The notes under the pieces: model-generated
The model's input: only the letters and a program-made list of their open reading frames with translations
What the model was told of the DNA's origin: nothing
Databases searched by the model: none
Made by a program: the position numbers and the translations under genes
In this document: positions 42,836-52,023 of the stretch, piece after piece
Position numbering within the stretch: the stretch's first letter is position 1
How the letters are laid out: every line of letters begins with the position of its first letter
NCBI GenBank assembly: GCA_937975765.1
Contig: CALJUR010000077.1
Span: forward strand, 1 to 64,000
Length of the DNA: 64,000 bases
Origin: an uncultured Myxococcales bacterium
GTDB lineage: Bacteria > Myxococcota_A > UBA9042 > DTJE01
Reading direction: 5' to 3'

Positions 42836-44680
42836 TCACCTCGCCGTCGAGGCGCCGTCGCGCGGCGCCCACTTCGACACGACACCCGCACCGCGGGCCG
42901 TCTCCGCAGCACTGTTCGCTCGCGAGAGCGAAAGGATCCGGCCCCGGAGGAGGGCGACCTCCGCCAGCAGCCGGGTGGCCTCGTCCTGGTTCCCGGCTGC
43001 TTCAGCCGCCGCCCGGCGCGACTCCAGGTCCGCGCGCCGGCGCTCCAGGTCCGCCCGCTCGAGGTCGAGCAGGCAGTCCCGGTAGGCAGCCTCCGGGTCG
43101 GGATAGCGTTCCGGTTCCTGCAGGACCCGCACGATCGCGCCGCGCACCGGCCCGCCGGACTGTGCCGAAAGCACCAGCGCCTCGGCGGGGTCCTCCCCGG
43201 CCGCCACCGCCGCGACCAGGTCCTGCAGCACCTCGCGGGCCTCCGGGTGCACCAGCAGCCCCGGCCGCGCCGCCTCGTCCTCCAGGAAGCGCTGCACCAG
43301 CACCGGGTGCAGCAGCAGCAGTTCCAGCAGCGTCCGTTCCGGTGCCGGGCAGGGCGGCCGGGTGTCCGCCGGGGCCTCGGCGCCCGAGGGGTCCCGCAGC
43401 AGCCGGGCCAGTTCCCGCACGTCCACGCCCAGCACGCGCGCCATCTCCTCGCGGTACCGGCCGACGCGGAAGGCGTCCCGTTCGTGCCGGAACGCTTCGC
43501 GGGCGTCCTCCACCACCTTCCGCAGGCCGTGGGGGGTGCGTCCGTGGACCTCGATCAGGGCTTCGAGGAGATAGGTAACCATCGGCCGGGCGCGGTCAAG
43601 GCACGCCTGCACGGCCGCCTGTCCCCCCGTCCGCGCCAGGGTGTCCGGGTCCTGCCCGGCCGCCACCTCGACGACGACGCCCTCGATGCCCTCCTCGATC
43701 AGCAGGCCGACCGCGCGCCGCGACGCCTTGCGGCCCGCCTCGTCGCCGTCGAACATCACGACGACCGTCTCGGCGAACCGGCGCAGCATCCGCAACTGGG
43801 CGTTCGTCAGCGCGGTACCCAGCGGGGCGACGACGTTCTCGACGCCGGCCGAGGCCAGCGCCAGCACGTCGAAGTTGCCCTCGACCAGGATCGCCTGCCT
43901 GTGCTTGCGGATCGCGGCCCGCGCCACGTGCAGCCCGAAGACCGCGTCCCCCTTGACGTACAGCGGGGATTCCGGGCTGTTGACGTACTTCGGGCCGTCG
44001 TCGTTCGGCGGGATCAGCCGCGCCGAGAACGCGATGGCCGCGCCGTCCAGGTTCAGGACGGGGCAGACCAGCCGGCCGCGGAAGCGCTCGTAATACCCCG
44101 AGCCGACCTGGGAGCGCGCGATGACGCCGGCGTCATCGGCGTGGCGCATCGGGACCTTGCGACGTTCCAGGAACGCCAGCAACTCCCCCGGGTTGCCGCC
44201 GTAGCCCAGGCCGTAGCGGTCGGCCACCGCGGCCGGGATGCCGCGCGATTCCAGGTAGGCCCGCGCCGCGCGGCCCTGCGGTTCGGACAGCGCCGACCGG
44301 AAGAACTCCTGGGCGGCCTGCACCGCGTGCGACAGGTCCTGCCGGACGCGGGCGGCGGCGTCCTCGGCTGGGTCGCGCAGGGCGTGGTCCGGCAGCGTGA
44401 CCCCCGCCTTCTCGGCCAGCCGGCGCAGGGCCTCCTGGCCGGTCAACCCGGCGGCCTGCTTCAGGAAGGTGATGGCGTTGCCCCCGGTCTGGCAGCCGAA
44501 GCAGTAGAACAGTTTCTTGTCCTCGTTGACGTTGAACGAGGGCGTCTTCTCGGAATGGAACGGGCACAGGCCCTTCCACGTGTTCCGCCCCGTCTTCTTC
44601 AGCGGGACGAACTCCTGGACCACCTCGACCAGGCTGACGCGCGCAAGGACTTCCTGGACGATCGGATCCGAGTTTCCCAA
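42836..44680 (-). CDS. dnaG: DNA primase
   Basis: Synthesises RNA primers at the replication fork with DnaB helicase. The CHC2 zinc ribbon is near the N-terminus (GLCPFHSEKTPSFNV ... FYCFGCQTGGN). The TOPRIM core contains ILVEGNFDVLALASAGVENV and VVVMFDGDEAGRKASRRAV. The C-terminal helicase-binding part follows (LLELLLLHPVLVQRFLEDEAA). The start is set at TTG 44680 (LGNSDPIVQEVLARV): it has GGAG 8 nt upstream, fits the normal distance to the zinc ribbon, and lies downstream of a TATACT -10 box. An ATG at 44749 would add 23 atypical residues and precede that promoter. At 614 residues the length is normal. Confidence 0.94.
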   Translation of the reverse strand: MGNSDPIVQEVLARVSLVEVVQEFVPLKKTGRNTWKGLCPFHSEKTPSFNVNEDKKLFYCFGCQTGGNAITFLKQAAGLTGQEALRRLAEKAGVTLPDHALRDPAEDAAARVRQDLSHAVQAAQEFFRSALSEPQGRAARAYLESRGIPAAVADRYGLGYGGNPGELLAFLERRKVPMRHADDAGVIARSQVGSGYYERFRGRLVCPVLNLDGAAIAFSARLIPPNDDGPKYVNSPESPLYVKGDAVFGLHVARAAIRKHRQAILVEGNFDVLALASAGVENVVAPLGTALTNAQLRMLRRFAETVVVMFDGDEAGRKASRRAVGLLIEEGIEGVVVEVAAGQDPDTLARTGGQAAVQACLDRARPMVTYLLEALIEVHGRTPHGLRKVVEDAREAFRHERDAFRVGRYREEMARVLGVDVRELARLLRDPSGAEAPADTRPPCPAPERTLLELLLLHPVLVQRFLEDEAARPGLLVHPEAREVLQDLVAAVAAGEDPAEALVLSAQSGGPVRGAIVRVLQEPERYPDPEAAYRDCLLDLERADLERRRADLESRRAAAEAAGNQDEATRLLAEVALLRGRILSLSRANSAAETARGAGVVSKWAPRDGASTAR

Positions 44681-44712
44681 GTCCTGGTCTCCACCGAGAC
44701 GAAGGGCGTCGC

Positions 44713-44741
44713 AGTATATAGGAACGCGCCCGGGAAGGGAA
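44713..44741 (-). promoter_or_regulatory. Candidate promoter of dnaG-rpoD
   Basis: The -10 box TATACT (44713-44718, minus strand) is preceded by a weak -35 TTCCCT with a 17-nt spacer. Transcription would begin near 44706, just before the TTG start of dnaG. Confidence 0.5.
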
Positions 44742-44791
44742 GTTCCCAATAATCCGAAAGATCCGGCTTCCGCGACCGGGACCGCCCGGCC

Positions 44792-45625
44792 CTAAGGGAG
44801 GGTGATCTGCGCCGCGCAGGCGTCGTACTGCGCCTTGCAGTCCCCGATCGAGGCGCTCGCGACGCACGCGTTCCAGTACGGGCCGTCCAGTTCGGGACAC
44901 GCGACGGTCATGCAGGCCCCCAGGTCGTCGAACAGCACCTGGGCGGCGACCGCGATGTCGGCCATGCAGGTGTTGCCGCACGTCGCGTTCGAGCAGCCCT
45001 TCACGCATGCCAGCACGACCACGCAAGGATCCTTGCCGTCGGGGAACTCGATGCAGGAAGCAGCCACCTCCCGGCAGGCGCCGAGGATGGCCTGGTTCCG
45101 GCACGAATCGCAGTCCTGGTGGGCCACGCAATCCGGGCACTGGGCCTGCAGGCAATCCTCGAAGGCCAGCCGATCGTCCCGCGCCGGCTGCGACGAGGCC
45201 TGCACGCACGCCTGGCGGCAGGGGTCGTCCGGGCAGGCGTCGATGCAGTCGCTGAGCGACCTGCAGTCCGGGTACAGCACCACGGCGTCATCCTCGACGA
45301 TCTCGCCGGGGATCGTGTCCGGCGGCTGGATCGCCTCGGCGGGCACGTCCATGGGGCCGGGGATTTCGCCGGTTTCGACGTCCAGCGGGGCGTCCTGCAC
45401 GGTCTCCGGGCCCGGGTCCTGCACCCCTTCCGGCGGGACCTCCGCGAAGGTCTCGGCGACGGCATCCTCCACGGCATCGGCGACCGTCCCGTCCTCGACC
45501 TCGGCCGCGGTCTCTCCGATCGCGTCCGGCGCCGTTTCCGTCCCCGCGTCCTTCGCGGCATCCGCCCCGCCGCAGCCCAGCACCCAGCCCGCCGCCAGCG
45601 TCAGCCCGATCCCGATCCCGCGCAT
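44792..45625 (-). CDS. Cys-rich lipoprotein with repeated CxxxC modules
   Basis: A 277-residue lipoprotein: MRGIGIGLTLAAGWVLGC, lipobox Cys 18. An acidic, Ala/Asp/Glu-rich linker (about 20-115) leads to a domain of four tandem helical modules with spaced cysteines (CRSLSDCIDACPDDPCRQAC; FEDCLQAQCPDCVAHQDCDS; CVVVLACVKGCSNATCGNTC; CMTVACPELDGPYWNACVAS). The same module style occurs in predicted surface lipoproteins of myxobacteria-like genomes. No activity is known. GGAGG lies 7 nt before the ATG. It has its own promoter, within the end of the preceding gene. Confidence 0.8.
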   Translation of the reverse strand: MRGIGIGLTLAAGWVLGCGGADAAKDAGTETAPDAIGETAAEVEDGTVADAVEDAVAETFAEVPPEGVQDPGPETVQDAPLDVETGEIPGPMDVPAEAIQPPDTIPGEIVEDDAVVLYPDCRSLSDCIDACPDDPCRQACVQASSQPARDDRLAFEDCLQAQCPDCVAHQDCDSCRNQAILGACREVAASCIEFPDGKDPCVVVLACVKGCSNATCGNTCMADIAVAAQVLFDDLGACMTVACPELDGPYWNACVASASIGDCKAQYDACAAQITLP

Positions 45626-45661
45626 CGTCGAACCTCCGGGTGATGGCCTGGGTCGTCCCCG

Positions 45662-45690
45662 ATCGTGGGCAGGGCCGTCCCGCCGGTCAA
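45662..45690 (-). promoter_or_regulatory. Candidate promoter of the Cys-rich lipoprotein gene
   Basis: Minus strand TTGACC, 17-nt spacer, CACGAT. The -35 box overlaps the last codons of the upstream nucleotidyltransferase gene. Confidence 0.42.
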
Positions 45691-46934
45691 GAAAACGACC
45701 GCCGGCGCAGGAAGTCCAGGGCCGCCTCGGCATCGGCCACCTGGCCGCGCAACTGCGCGTCCTCCAGGTCCCGCAGGGCCGCCGCCACCCGAGGCCCGGC
45801 CGGGATGCCCGCCGCGATCGCGTCGTCGCCGGTGGCCAGCCGCGGCGGGTGCAGGTCCTCCGGCGCGTACCCCGCCAGTTGCTGCCGGGCCGCCCGCACC
45901 GGGGCGTCGTCCAGGCCCTCGGCCCGTCGCCAGGCATGCAGCACCGCGATCCCGGCCGCGGCCCGGTCCTCGCGCAGGATCCGTTTCGCCACCGCCGCGT
46001 CGTCCACCGGGAAGGCCGCCACCGCCCGCCCCAGCCGCACCGTTTCCGCGGCGTCCCGGATCGCCCGGTTGGACAGCCGCAGCCGGCGCAGCGTCGCGGC
46101 CGCCCCTTCCGGGCCCAGCGGCCACAGCGCCGTCGCCCACATCGCGGGGGCGTCCGGGGTCCGGCCGGCGTCGCCCGGGACCCCCGTCGCCGCGTCCAGC
46201 GCCGCCACGGTCGTCTCCACCGGCGCCCGGCCCGACGCTTCCGGCAGCACCACCGGCAGCAGCCCGGTCTCCACCAGCAGCCTCCAGCCCAGGCCCGGCC
46301 GCGGGGACTGCAGGGTCTTGCGCAGTTCCTCGGCGATCCGTTCCACGCTGACCACGGCCACGTCCGCGGCCGCGCGCCGCACCGCGTCGGCCGTCGCCGC
46401 CTCGATCGCGAACCCGGTCCGCGCCGCGAACCGCACCGCCCGCAGCGGGCGCAGCCGGTCCTCGGCGAACCGCGCATCCGCGTCCCCGATGGCCCGGATC
46501 ACCCCGGCCCGCAGGTCCGCCACGCCGCCCACCCAGTCCACCACCTCGCCGGTGGCCGGGTCCAGCGCCAGCCCGTTGATCGTGAAGTCGCGCCGTTGCA
46601 CGTCCTCGCGCAGGTCCGTGAACCGCACCCCGTCGGGCCGCCGACCGTCCGTGTACCCGAGGTCGGCCCGCAGCGTGGCCACCTCGTACTCGAACCCCTT
46701 CAGCCGCACCCGCACCACGCCGAACTGCACGCCCACCGGGATCGTGCGGTGGAACAGCGCCTGCACCGCTTCCGGCCGCGCCGACGTCGCCACGTCCCAG
46801 TCCGGCGGCACCGCGCCCAGCAGCAGGTCGCGCACCGCCCCGCCCACGACCCAGGCCTCGTGGCCCGCACCGCGCAGGATCTCCACGACCCGGCGGGCGC
46901 CCAGGAATCCCGGGTCCCCCTCGGGCAGCGTCAC
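45687..46934 (-). CDS. CCA tRNA nucleotidyltransferase / poly(A) polymerase-family protein
   Basis: A 415-residue class II nucleotidyltransferase. The catalytic head has VVGGAVRDLLLGAVPPDWDV, with the metal-binding DxD, then IPVGVQFGVVRVRLKGFEYEV and the RRDFTINGLALDP motif. The neck region (RPLRAVRFAARTGFAIEAAT) is typical of CCA-adding enzymes and PcnB. Without further comparison I cannot decide whether it completes tRNA 3' ends or polyadenylates RNA; the short length and PPDWDVATSA favour a tRNA nucleotidyltransferase. No HD domain motif is seen in the C-terminal part. The start is a GTG 24 nt after the preceding stop; a CTG inside that stop region is an alternative. Confidence 0.85.
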   Translation of the reverse strand: MTLPEGDPGFLGARRVVEILRGAGHEAWVVGGAVRDLLLGAVPPDWDVATSARPEAVQALFHRTIPVGVQFGVVRVRLKGFEYEVATLRADLGYTDGRRPDGVRFTDLREDVQRRDFTINGLALDPATGEVVDWVGGVADLRAGVIRAIGDADARFAEDRLRPLRAVRFAARTGFAIEAATADAVRRAAADVAVVSVERIAEELRKTLQSPRPGLGWRLLVETGLLPVVLPEASGRAPVETTVAALDAATGVPGDAGRTPDAPAMWATALWPLGPEGAAATLRRLRLSNRAIRDAAETVRLGRAVAAFPVDDAAVAKRILREDRAAAGIAVLHAWRRAEGLDDAPVRAARQQLAGYAPEDLHPPRLATGDDAIAAGIPAGPRVAAALRDLEDAQLRGQVADAEAALDFLRRRSFS

Positions 46935-46957
46935 GGAAGGGATGTCGGCAGGCCGGG

Positions 46958-47974
46958 TCAGAGGTCCTCCCCCACGACGACGTCGAACGAGTACCGGCTG
47001 AGCGTGATGTCGATTCGCCCCTTCGACGGGTACAGTTCGCCGTCCAGCGTGAAATCCCCCGAGGTCACCAGGCTGCGCGCCTCGGGGATCGACAGGACCA
47101 GCGGGTGCGGCAGGTCGAACATCAGGGCGGGCAGCATCCGCACCATCTCGCCGGAGGTGCGGTTGCGCAGCGCGCGCACCGCGAATCCCTTCGTCCCGGC
47201 CGGCACGGCGATCGCCCACACGACGCCGCGCACCAGCTTCAGGTCGATCGTCGAGGCCGCGATGGCGGTGACGTTCTCGTAGCGCCGGCCGTCCAGCCAG
47301 GCGATCGGGTCGTCGGGCCGCAGCCGCCACCGGTTCTGGTGGTAGAACCTCGTGTGCAGCAGGGTCCCGGCCGCGCCCTGGGACAGCAGCGACGCCAGCC
47401 CGAGGTAGCCGGAACCCAGGTCGTCGCACAGGCCCAGCACGTTCATGACGACCTGGGACCCGAAGACCATGCCCAGCATCGGGTCGTGCCCGTCGCGCGC
47501 CAGTTCGAGCAGGCCGACGGGCCGGGTGGGCAGCGCGGAGGGCGGCACGTCGAACCAGCGCTTCCGGAATCGCCGGGCGGTGGTCACCGGGTCGTCCTTG
47601 GTGCCGAAGGCGCGGGAGGCCATGTTGTAGGTGCCGCCGTTCAGCAGCAGCAGCCGCGGCAGCCGGGCGCGGCCGGCGTCGACGTCCTTCCCCAGCAGCC
47701 GCACCAGCGCGTTGACGGTGCCGTGGATGGTGCCGTCCCCGCCGTTGATGGCCAGCACGTTGACCTGCCGGTCCACCACCAGGAACCGCACCGCGTCGTC
47801 GATCTCGGCCTTGGTGGCCGTGCGCACCGCGTCCAGTTCCGACGCCAGTTCCGCCCCCAGCGCGTGGTGGATGAACGGAAACCGGTAGTTGTGCAGCGCG
47901 ACCGGGTTGGTCAGCACGCCCAGCCGGATCCGGTCGGGTTCGGGCGGCGTCCTTTGGGAAGCCTTCGGGCTCAT
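46958..47974 (-). CDS. Diacylglycerol kinase/lipid kinase-family protein
   Basis: A 338-residue protein with the DAGK catalytic fold. The nucleotide-binding motif is NVLAINGGDGTIHGTVNAL, followed by LLLLNGGTYNMASRAFG. The C-terminal half has beta-sandwich strands ending in LTSGDFTLDGELYPSKGRID-like sequence with the typical DGE. YegS/DgkB relatives phosphorylate membrane lipids; here the N-terminal LGVLTNPVALHNYRF is atypical. It lies 22 bp after a lipoprotein gene and is followed after 23 bp by the nucleotidyltransferase gene, so the three may be cotranscribed. Confidence 0.85.
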   Translation of the reverse strand: MSPKASQRTPPEPDRIRLGVLTNPVALHNYRFPFIHHALGAELASELDAVRTATKAEIDDAVRFLVVDRQVNVLAINGGDGTIHGTVNALVRLLGKDVDAGRARLPRLLLLNGGTYNMASRAFGTKDDPVTTARRFRKRWFDVPPSALPTRPVGLLELARDGHDPMLGMVFGSQVVMNVLGLCDDLGSGYLGLASLLSQGAAGTLLHTRFYHQNRWRLRPDDPIAWLDGRRYENVTAIAASTIDLKLVRGVVWAIAVPAGTKGFAVRALRNRTSGEMVRMLPALMFDLPHPLVLSIPEARSLVTSGDFTLDGELYPSKGRIDITLSRYSFDVVVGEDL

Positions 47975-47996
47975 GGCGATCCGGGGAGAGGGGTCG

Positions 47997-50015
47997 TCAG
48001 CGGACGCCCCAGAAGGTGGACTGCGGCTTGTACGCCCAGCCGCCCAGCGTCATCGTGGTGTCCCAGACGCAGCGGGCCGTCTCGGGCGACTTCTTGCCCA
48101 GCGCGTCGAACTTCATGTTGCTGTCCGTGTCGTAGATCGCGCAGGGCTGGTCCGCCGGCGTGCCGATGGTGAAGTTGCCGGTGTCCGCGTCCAGGCCCAC
48201 CAGGAAGTTCCGGATGTATTCCGAGCCCGTGGTGACCAGCGCGTCGCAGGCACCCTCGATCAGGCTGGTCCCCAGCGTTCCGCCGGTCTGGCCGGACAGG
48301 TTCTGGGCGAACGCCTCGCAGCAGGGCGTGTTCATCGGGTCCAGGCACTCGCGGCCGGCCAGCAGCGACCCGATCATCTCCTCGAAGGTGTCCACCCGGG
48401 GCAGGCCGTCCTCGCCGTTGCCGAACACCTGCGGCAGCAGGATCTGTTCCAGCGCGAAGTCCAGCAGCGCGCCGTACCGGATGTTCACCGGGTGCGGCGC
48501 GATGGCCAGTTTCTTGTTCTTTTCCACCAGTTGGGCCTCGATGTCGGCGGTGATGACGTCGGTGCCGGTGACCGACGACAGGTTGAACTCCATCTTGCCG
48601 CACTCCTCGTCCTGCAGGTCGCAGCCCTTGCCCAGCGTCCAGTGCAGGACGACGGTGTTCCACTTCTCGCGGCAGCCGCCCAGCGGGATCAGGCCGTTCG
48701 CGTCGGGCTCCTTGGTGCAGATCATCTGGGACTTCAGGATGAACTGCTGCAGCATGCCGCCGATGTCCTTGGCCGAGAAGTAGATGGTTTCGCACAGTTC
48801 CGGGTCGTCCTCGTACGGGCAGTTGCTGACCAGCAGGCCGACCAGCAGGGTGTCGATGATGGTCCGGGCGATGTCGCCGATCGCGGTCAGGTGGTCGATC
48901 TTCGGGTCCGACGGGTCCACGAAGATGCTGTCGCACAGGTCCTGCAGGCCGGAGCCGCTGGTCCAGATCTTCGGGTCGCACAGCAGCTTCATCACGGTCG
49001 CCGTCGGGCTGGCGAAGAAGTCGATGATGTAGTCGACGACCGTCGCGACGTTCGGCGGCAGCCCCGACACCAGGTCGAAGTACGACGTGATGTTGTAGGT
49101 GCCGACGATCCTCGGCGGGATGTCGTTCAGCGGGCATTCGACGTACTGGTAGTTGTGCAGTTCGACCGGCACGTCGTCGACGCAGCCGTACGCCAGGGTG
49201 GTGGTCGAACCCTGTTCCGTGCCCAGGCACAGCACGGTGTAGACCTGGGACGTCTCCTGGCCCTCCGCCAGGCCCGGCAGGGTCTTGAACTGGGCGGTCG
49301 TCAGGATGCTGATCGGGCCCACGGATTTCGACGCCGTCGGCATCTTGTCCTGGATCAGGGCGGTGCTGAGCGCGGCGCAGTCGGGCTTGCCCGGGCTGTC
49401 GTTCCGGAAGACCAGCACCTTGCCCATGCTCAACTGGGGGTACTCGCCGACGTAGTCCTCGAAGCCCACCACCAGCGGGATCGGGTCCTTGATCGACACG
49501 TTGATGTTGAAGACCAGGCACTGGTCCGGATCGGACTCGAGGCAGGCCTCGACCTGGCACTGGCCGACCTGCTTGTCCTGCGGGCTGCTGATGTTGACGT
49601 AGGCGATCCCGTCCTCGCCGGTGCTGGCGCTGGCCGAGTCCAGGTAGCAGATGCCCTTGTCGTCCTTGACGAGGGTGAACGTCACGCCCTGGTCCTGCGA
49701 CGGGGTGCCGCAGGTCGTGACCTTGACCTTCAGGTCGCGGGCCGTGTTGAAACCCAGCAGGACGTGGAACCCGTTGGCCTCGTCGTCCATCGGCTCGACG
49801 TAGTTCATGGCGGGGGGGCAGTCGGTGTCCGCGTTGTCCGGCTGGCTGGTCTCGGGGCGGTCCTCGGGGTTCGCGTCCCCGGTCGCGTCCTGGTCGTGGT
49901 CGGTCTGGCCGTAGTCCGGAACGATGGTGTCCGGCTTGCCGGGCTCCCCGCCGCCGCCGCAGGCCACCAGCGATGCGACCGAAAGGGTCGCGACCAGCAC
50001 CAGAGAGCGCTTCAT
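47997..50015 (-). CDS. Large lipoprotein with Ig-like domain, unknown function
   Basis: A 672-residue lipoprotein. The leader MKRSLVLVATLSVASLVAC has its lipobox Cys at residue 19, followed by a Gly run and an Asp-rich linker. A Big-1-like sandwich at about 75-185 (GVTFTLVKDDKGICYLDSAS, DGIAYVNISSPQDKQVGQCQ) precedes a large alpha/beta body with many paired cysteines. Positions 250-670 match no family I know. ATG 50015 was chosen over 50024 because GAGG is 9 nt upstream rather than directly adjacent. Strong candidate promoter TTGCGA/TACACT. First gene of a probable three-gene unit. Confidence 0.8.
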   Translation of the reverse strand: MKRSLVLVATLSVASLVACGGGGEPGKPDTIVPDYGQTDHDQDATGDANPEDRPETSQPDNADTDCPPAMNYVEPMDDEANGFHVLLGFNTARDLKVKVTTCGTPSQDQGVTFTLVKDDKGICYLDSASASTGEDGIAYVNISSPQDKQVGQCQVEACLESDPDQCLVFNINVSIKDPIPLVVGFEDYVGEYPQLSMGKVLVFRNDSPGKPDCAALSTALIQDKMPTASKSVGPISILTTAQFKTLPGLAEGQETSQVYTVLCLGTEQGSTTTLAYGCVDDVPVELHNYQYVECPLNDIPPRIVGTYNITSYFDLVSGLPPNVATVVDYIIDFFASPTATVMKLLCDPKIWTSGSGLQDLCDSIFVDPSDPKIDHLTAIGDIARTIIDTLLVGLLVSNCPYEDDPELCETIYFSAKDIGGMLQQFILKSQMICTKEPDANGLIPLGGCREKWNTVVLHWTLGKGCDLQDEECGKMEFNLSSVTGTDVITADIEAQLVEKNKKLAIAPHPVNIRYGALLDFALEQILLPQVFGNGEDGLPRVDTFEEMIGSLLAGRECLDPMNTPCCEAFAQNLSGQTGGTLGTSLIEGACDALVTTGSEYIRNFLVGLDADTGNFTIGTPADQPCAIYDTDSNMKFDALGKKSPETARCVWDTTMTLGGWAYKPQSTFWGVR

Positions 50016-50068
50016 CGCCGTCATCCTCGGTTGGAGCCCGTTCCGCCGGGACACACGAAACCGACGGT

Positions 50069-50098
50069 AGTGTACCGGAATCGCCTGCCGGATCGCAA
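50069..50098 (-). promoter_or_regulatory. Candidate promoter of the 672-residue lipoprotein operon
   Basis: Minus strand TTGCGA, 18-nt spacer, TACACT; the -10 box is 53 nt before the start. It lies in the divergent gap with panD. Confidence 0.5.
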
Positions 50099-50180
50099 CC
50101 GACGGACGCGGCCCCGCGCCTTTCCAAACAGGAAGGAATATGCTAGGAATGTCCGGCTGGTTGATGCCCCGGAGGGGTGG

Positions 50181-50588
50181 ATGGGCGTTCGGAAGTTCCT
50201 GATCGGCAAGGTTCATCGGGCCACGGTCACCGAGGCCGACCTGGACTACATGGGGTCCATCACCCTCGACCCGCTCCTGATCGAGGCGGCCGGCTTCAAG
50301 CCGCTGGAGGAAGTCGACGTCTGGGACGTGACCAACGGGGCCCGCTTCTCGACCTACTGCCTGCCCGGCCGGCGCGGCGGGGGGGATGTCCGGATCAACG
50401 GGGCGGCGGCGCACCTGGCCCACGCGGGCGACAAGGTGATCGTGGCGGCCTACGGCTGGTTCGACGAGGCGCACTTCGGCCCGCACACCGCCCCGATCGT
50501 GATCCCCGACGAGCGCAACCGCATCGAGCGCGTGATGCGCTACGAGGCCGACCTGGCCACCGGCGAGTTCGAGATCGTCAAGGAATGA
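50181..50588 (+). CDS. panD: Aspartate 1-decarboxylase (pyruvoyl-dependent)
   Basis: A 135-residue PanD proenzyme, making beta-alanine from L-aspartate for pantothenate and coenzyme A. The self-cleavage site is the Gly-Ser pair G25-S26 in DLDYMGSITLD; the Ser becomes the pyruvoyl group. The downstream signature VDVWDVTNGARFSTYCLPG and INGAAAHLAHAGDKVIVAAY is complete. GGAGGGG precedes the ATG. A weak promoter (TTTCCA/TAGGAA, 50121-50149) is possible. It diverges from the lipoprotein operon and leads into a coiled-coil gene 45 bp downstream. No other pantothenate gene is nearby. Confidence 0.95.
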   Translation: MGVRKFLIGKVHRATVTEADLDYMGSITLDPLLIEAAGFKPLEEVDVWDVTNGARFSTYCLPGRRGGGDVRINGAAAHLAHAGDKVIVAAYGWFDEAHFGPHTAPIVIPDERNRIERVMRYEADLATGEFEIVKE

Positions 50589-50633
50589 TGCGTCCGGCCG
50601 GCATGCGTGCCGCCGTGGCGACGGGAGGTTTCC

Positions 50634-51443
50634 GTGGGCCTGTTCGGCAATCGCGAGCGTGACGAACTGAAGGGCCGCCTGGACTCGGTCGAGGCGGAAC
50701 TGGACAAGGTCCGCAAGGAGGCCGACCGGGAGCGCGGCCGGGCGGAGGACGCCCGCAAGGCGCTGAAGGCGTCGCAGGACGATCGGGACGCGGCGCGCGC
50801 GCGGCTGGCGGAGGCGGAGGCGGCGCGGGACCGGGCGGTCGATCTGAAGGCGAAGGCCGACCAGGCCATGAAATGGCTGGAGGAACGATACAACCAGGCC
50901 GTCGCCGTCGCCGCGGAGGCCGGGAAGGGCCGCGAGGACGACGCCGCGAAGGTGGCGGAGGCCACGGGCGACTGCACCCGGGCGCGGTCGGACGCCGAGC
51001 GGTTGCGGGCCGAGGTGGACCGGCTGAAACTGGACCTTGAGGCGGCGCGCCGGAGGCCCGCGGCGGCTCCGCAGGCGGCGCCGGTGGCGGCCCCCGTGTC
51101 CGAGGACGCGGCGCGCCTGAAGGCCGAGGTGGACGACCTGCGACGGCGACTGGCCGAGGCCGATGAGAGGCTGCGGGTCGCTCTGCGCAAGGCGGAACAC
51201 AACCGCCGGGCATACCTGGTCACCCAGATGCAACTGGACCTGGCGGAGGACCGCCTGCACCTGCTGACCACGGGCAAGCCGCGCCCGGTGTTCGAGGCCC
51301 CCGAGGCCGGTCCGGTGGAACGGCCGGTGGCCGAGGATGTCGAGGGATACTCGTACGCGGACGAGGATGCCGCCGAGCCGGCCGCCGACGCCGCGCCCGG
51401 GGAGGCGTGTCCCGGCGACGAGGCCCCCAAGGCCGACGCTTGA
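50634..51443 (+). CDS. Coiled-coil protein of unknown function
   Basis: A 269-residue protein with almost continuous heptads (about 8-220), rich in Ala, Glu, Arg and Lys (ELDKVRKEADRERGRAEDAR; ARLAEAEAARDRAVDLKAKA). A Pro/Ala break lies near residue 145 and a short acidic tail at 235-269. It has no signal peptide or membrane segment. The conserved-looking part is KAEHNRRAYLVTQMQLDLAE near 190-210. The start is GTG (GLFGNRERDELKGRL) with GGGAGG 5 nt upstream. Structural or adaptor roles are possible; no family is recognised. Confidence 0.75.
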   Translation: MGLFGNRERDELKGRLDSVEAELDKVRKEADRERGRAEDARKALKASQDDRDAARARLAEAEAARDRAVDLKAKADQAMKWLEERYNQAVAVAAEAGKGREDDAAKVAEATGDCTRARSDAERLRAEVDRLKLDLEAARRRPAAAPQAAPVAAPVSEDAARLKAEVDDLRRRLAEADERLRVALRKAEHNRRAYLVTQMQLDLAEDRLHLLTTGKPRPVFEAPEAGPVERPVAEDVEGYSYADEDAAEPAADAAPGEACPGDEAPKADA

Positions 51444-51486
51444 CCCGGGGACCCGGACGCCCCTCGCTTCCGGGCCGGAGGTGCCG

Positions 51487-52023
51487 GTGGACCTCCTGCA
51501 CGACGCACGTGGAGCCTCCTTCTGCATCCGGGAGGCCCGTCCCGACGACGCCCCTGCCCTGACGGCCATCCTGGCCGAACTGGCCCCGGTCGACGGGTAC
51601 ATCCTGCTGTCCCCCGAGGAGGTCGGCGGCGAGCCGTCCGCGCACGGCGGCGACGTGGCCAGCGCGAACGCCAGCGGCGGCCGGTGGCTGCTGTTCGTGG
51701 CCGAGCAGGACGGTCGGGTCGTGGGGATGGTCGACCTGCGAGCCGTCCCGCTGCGCCGATGTGCGCACGTGTGCGAACTGGGCATCGGGCTGCGCGCGGG
51801 GTTCCGGGACCGCGGCATCGGCCTGGCGCTGATGCGGCACGCCGTCCAGGCCGCAATCGCGCAGGGCTTCCGCAAGATCCGCCTGATGGTCATCGAGTCG
51901 AACTCCCGCGCCATCGCGATGTACCGGAAGACGGGCTTCGTCGAGACGGGGCGGTTCGTCGAGGAGGTCCGGCTGGGCCGCGGGTTCGAGGACCTGGTCG
52001 TGATGGAGAGGCTGCTGCCGTGA
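51487..52023 (+). CDS. GNAT-family N-acetyltransferase
   Basis: A 178-residue GCN5-related acetyltransferase: CIREARPDDAPALTAILAEL begins the fold, CELGIGLRAGFRDRGIGLAL contains the acetyl-CoA pyrophosphate loop, and VIESNSRAIAMYRKTGFVETG is motif B. It acetylates an unknown amine, perhaps an N-terminal residue or small molecule. The start is GTG with GGAGG 5 nt upstream. Its stop overlaps the next start (GTGA), so it is coupled to a lipoprotein gene. Confidence 0.88.
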   Translation: MDLLHDARGASFCIREARPDDAPALTAILAELAPVDGYILLSPEEVGGEPSAHGGDVASANASGGRWLLFVAEQDGRVVGMVDLRAVPLRRCAHVCELGIGLRAGFRDRGIGLALMRHAVQAAIAQGFRKIRLMVIESNSRAIAMYRKTGFVETGRFVEEVRLGRGFEDLVVMERLLP

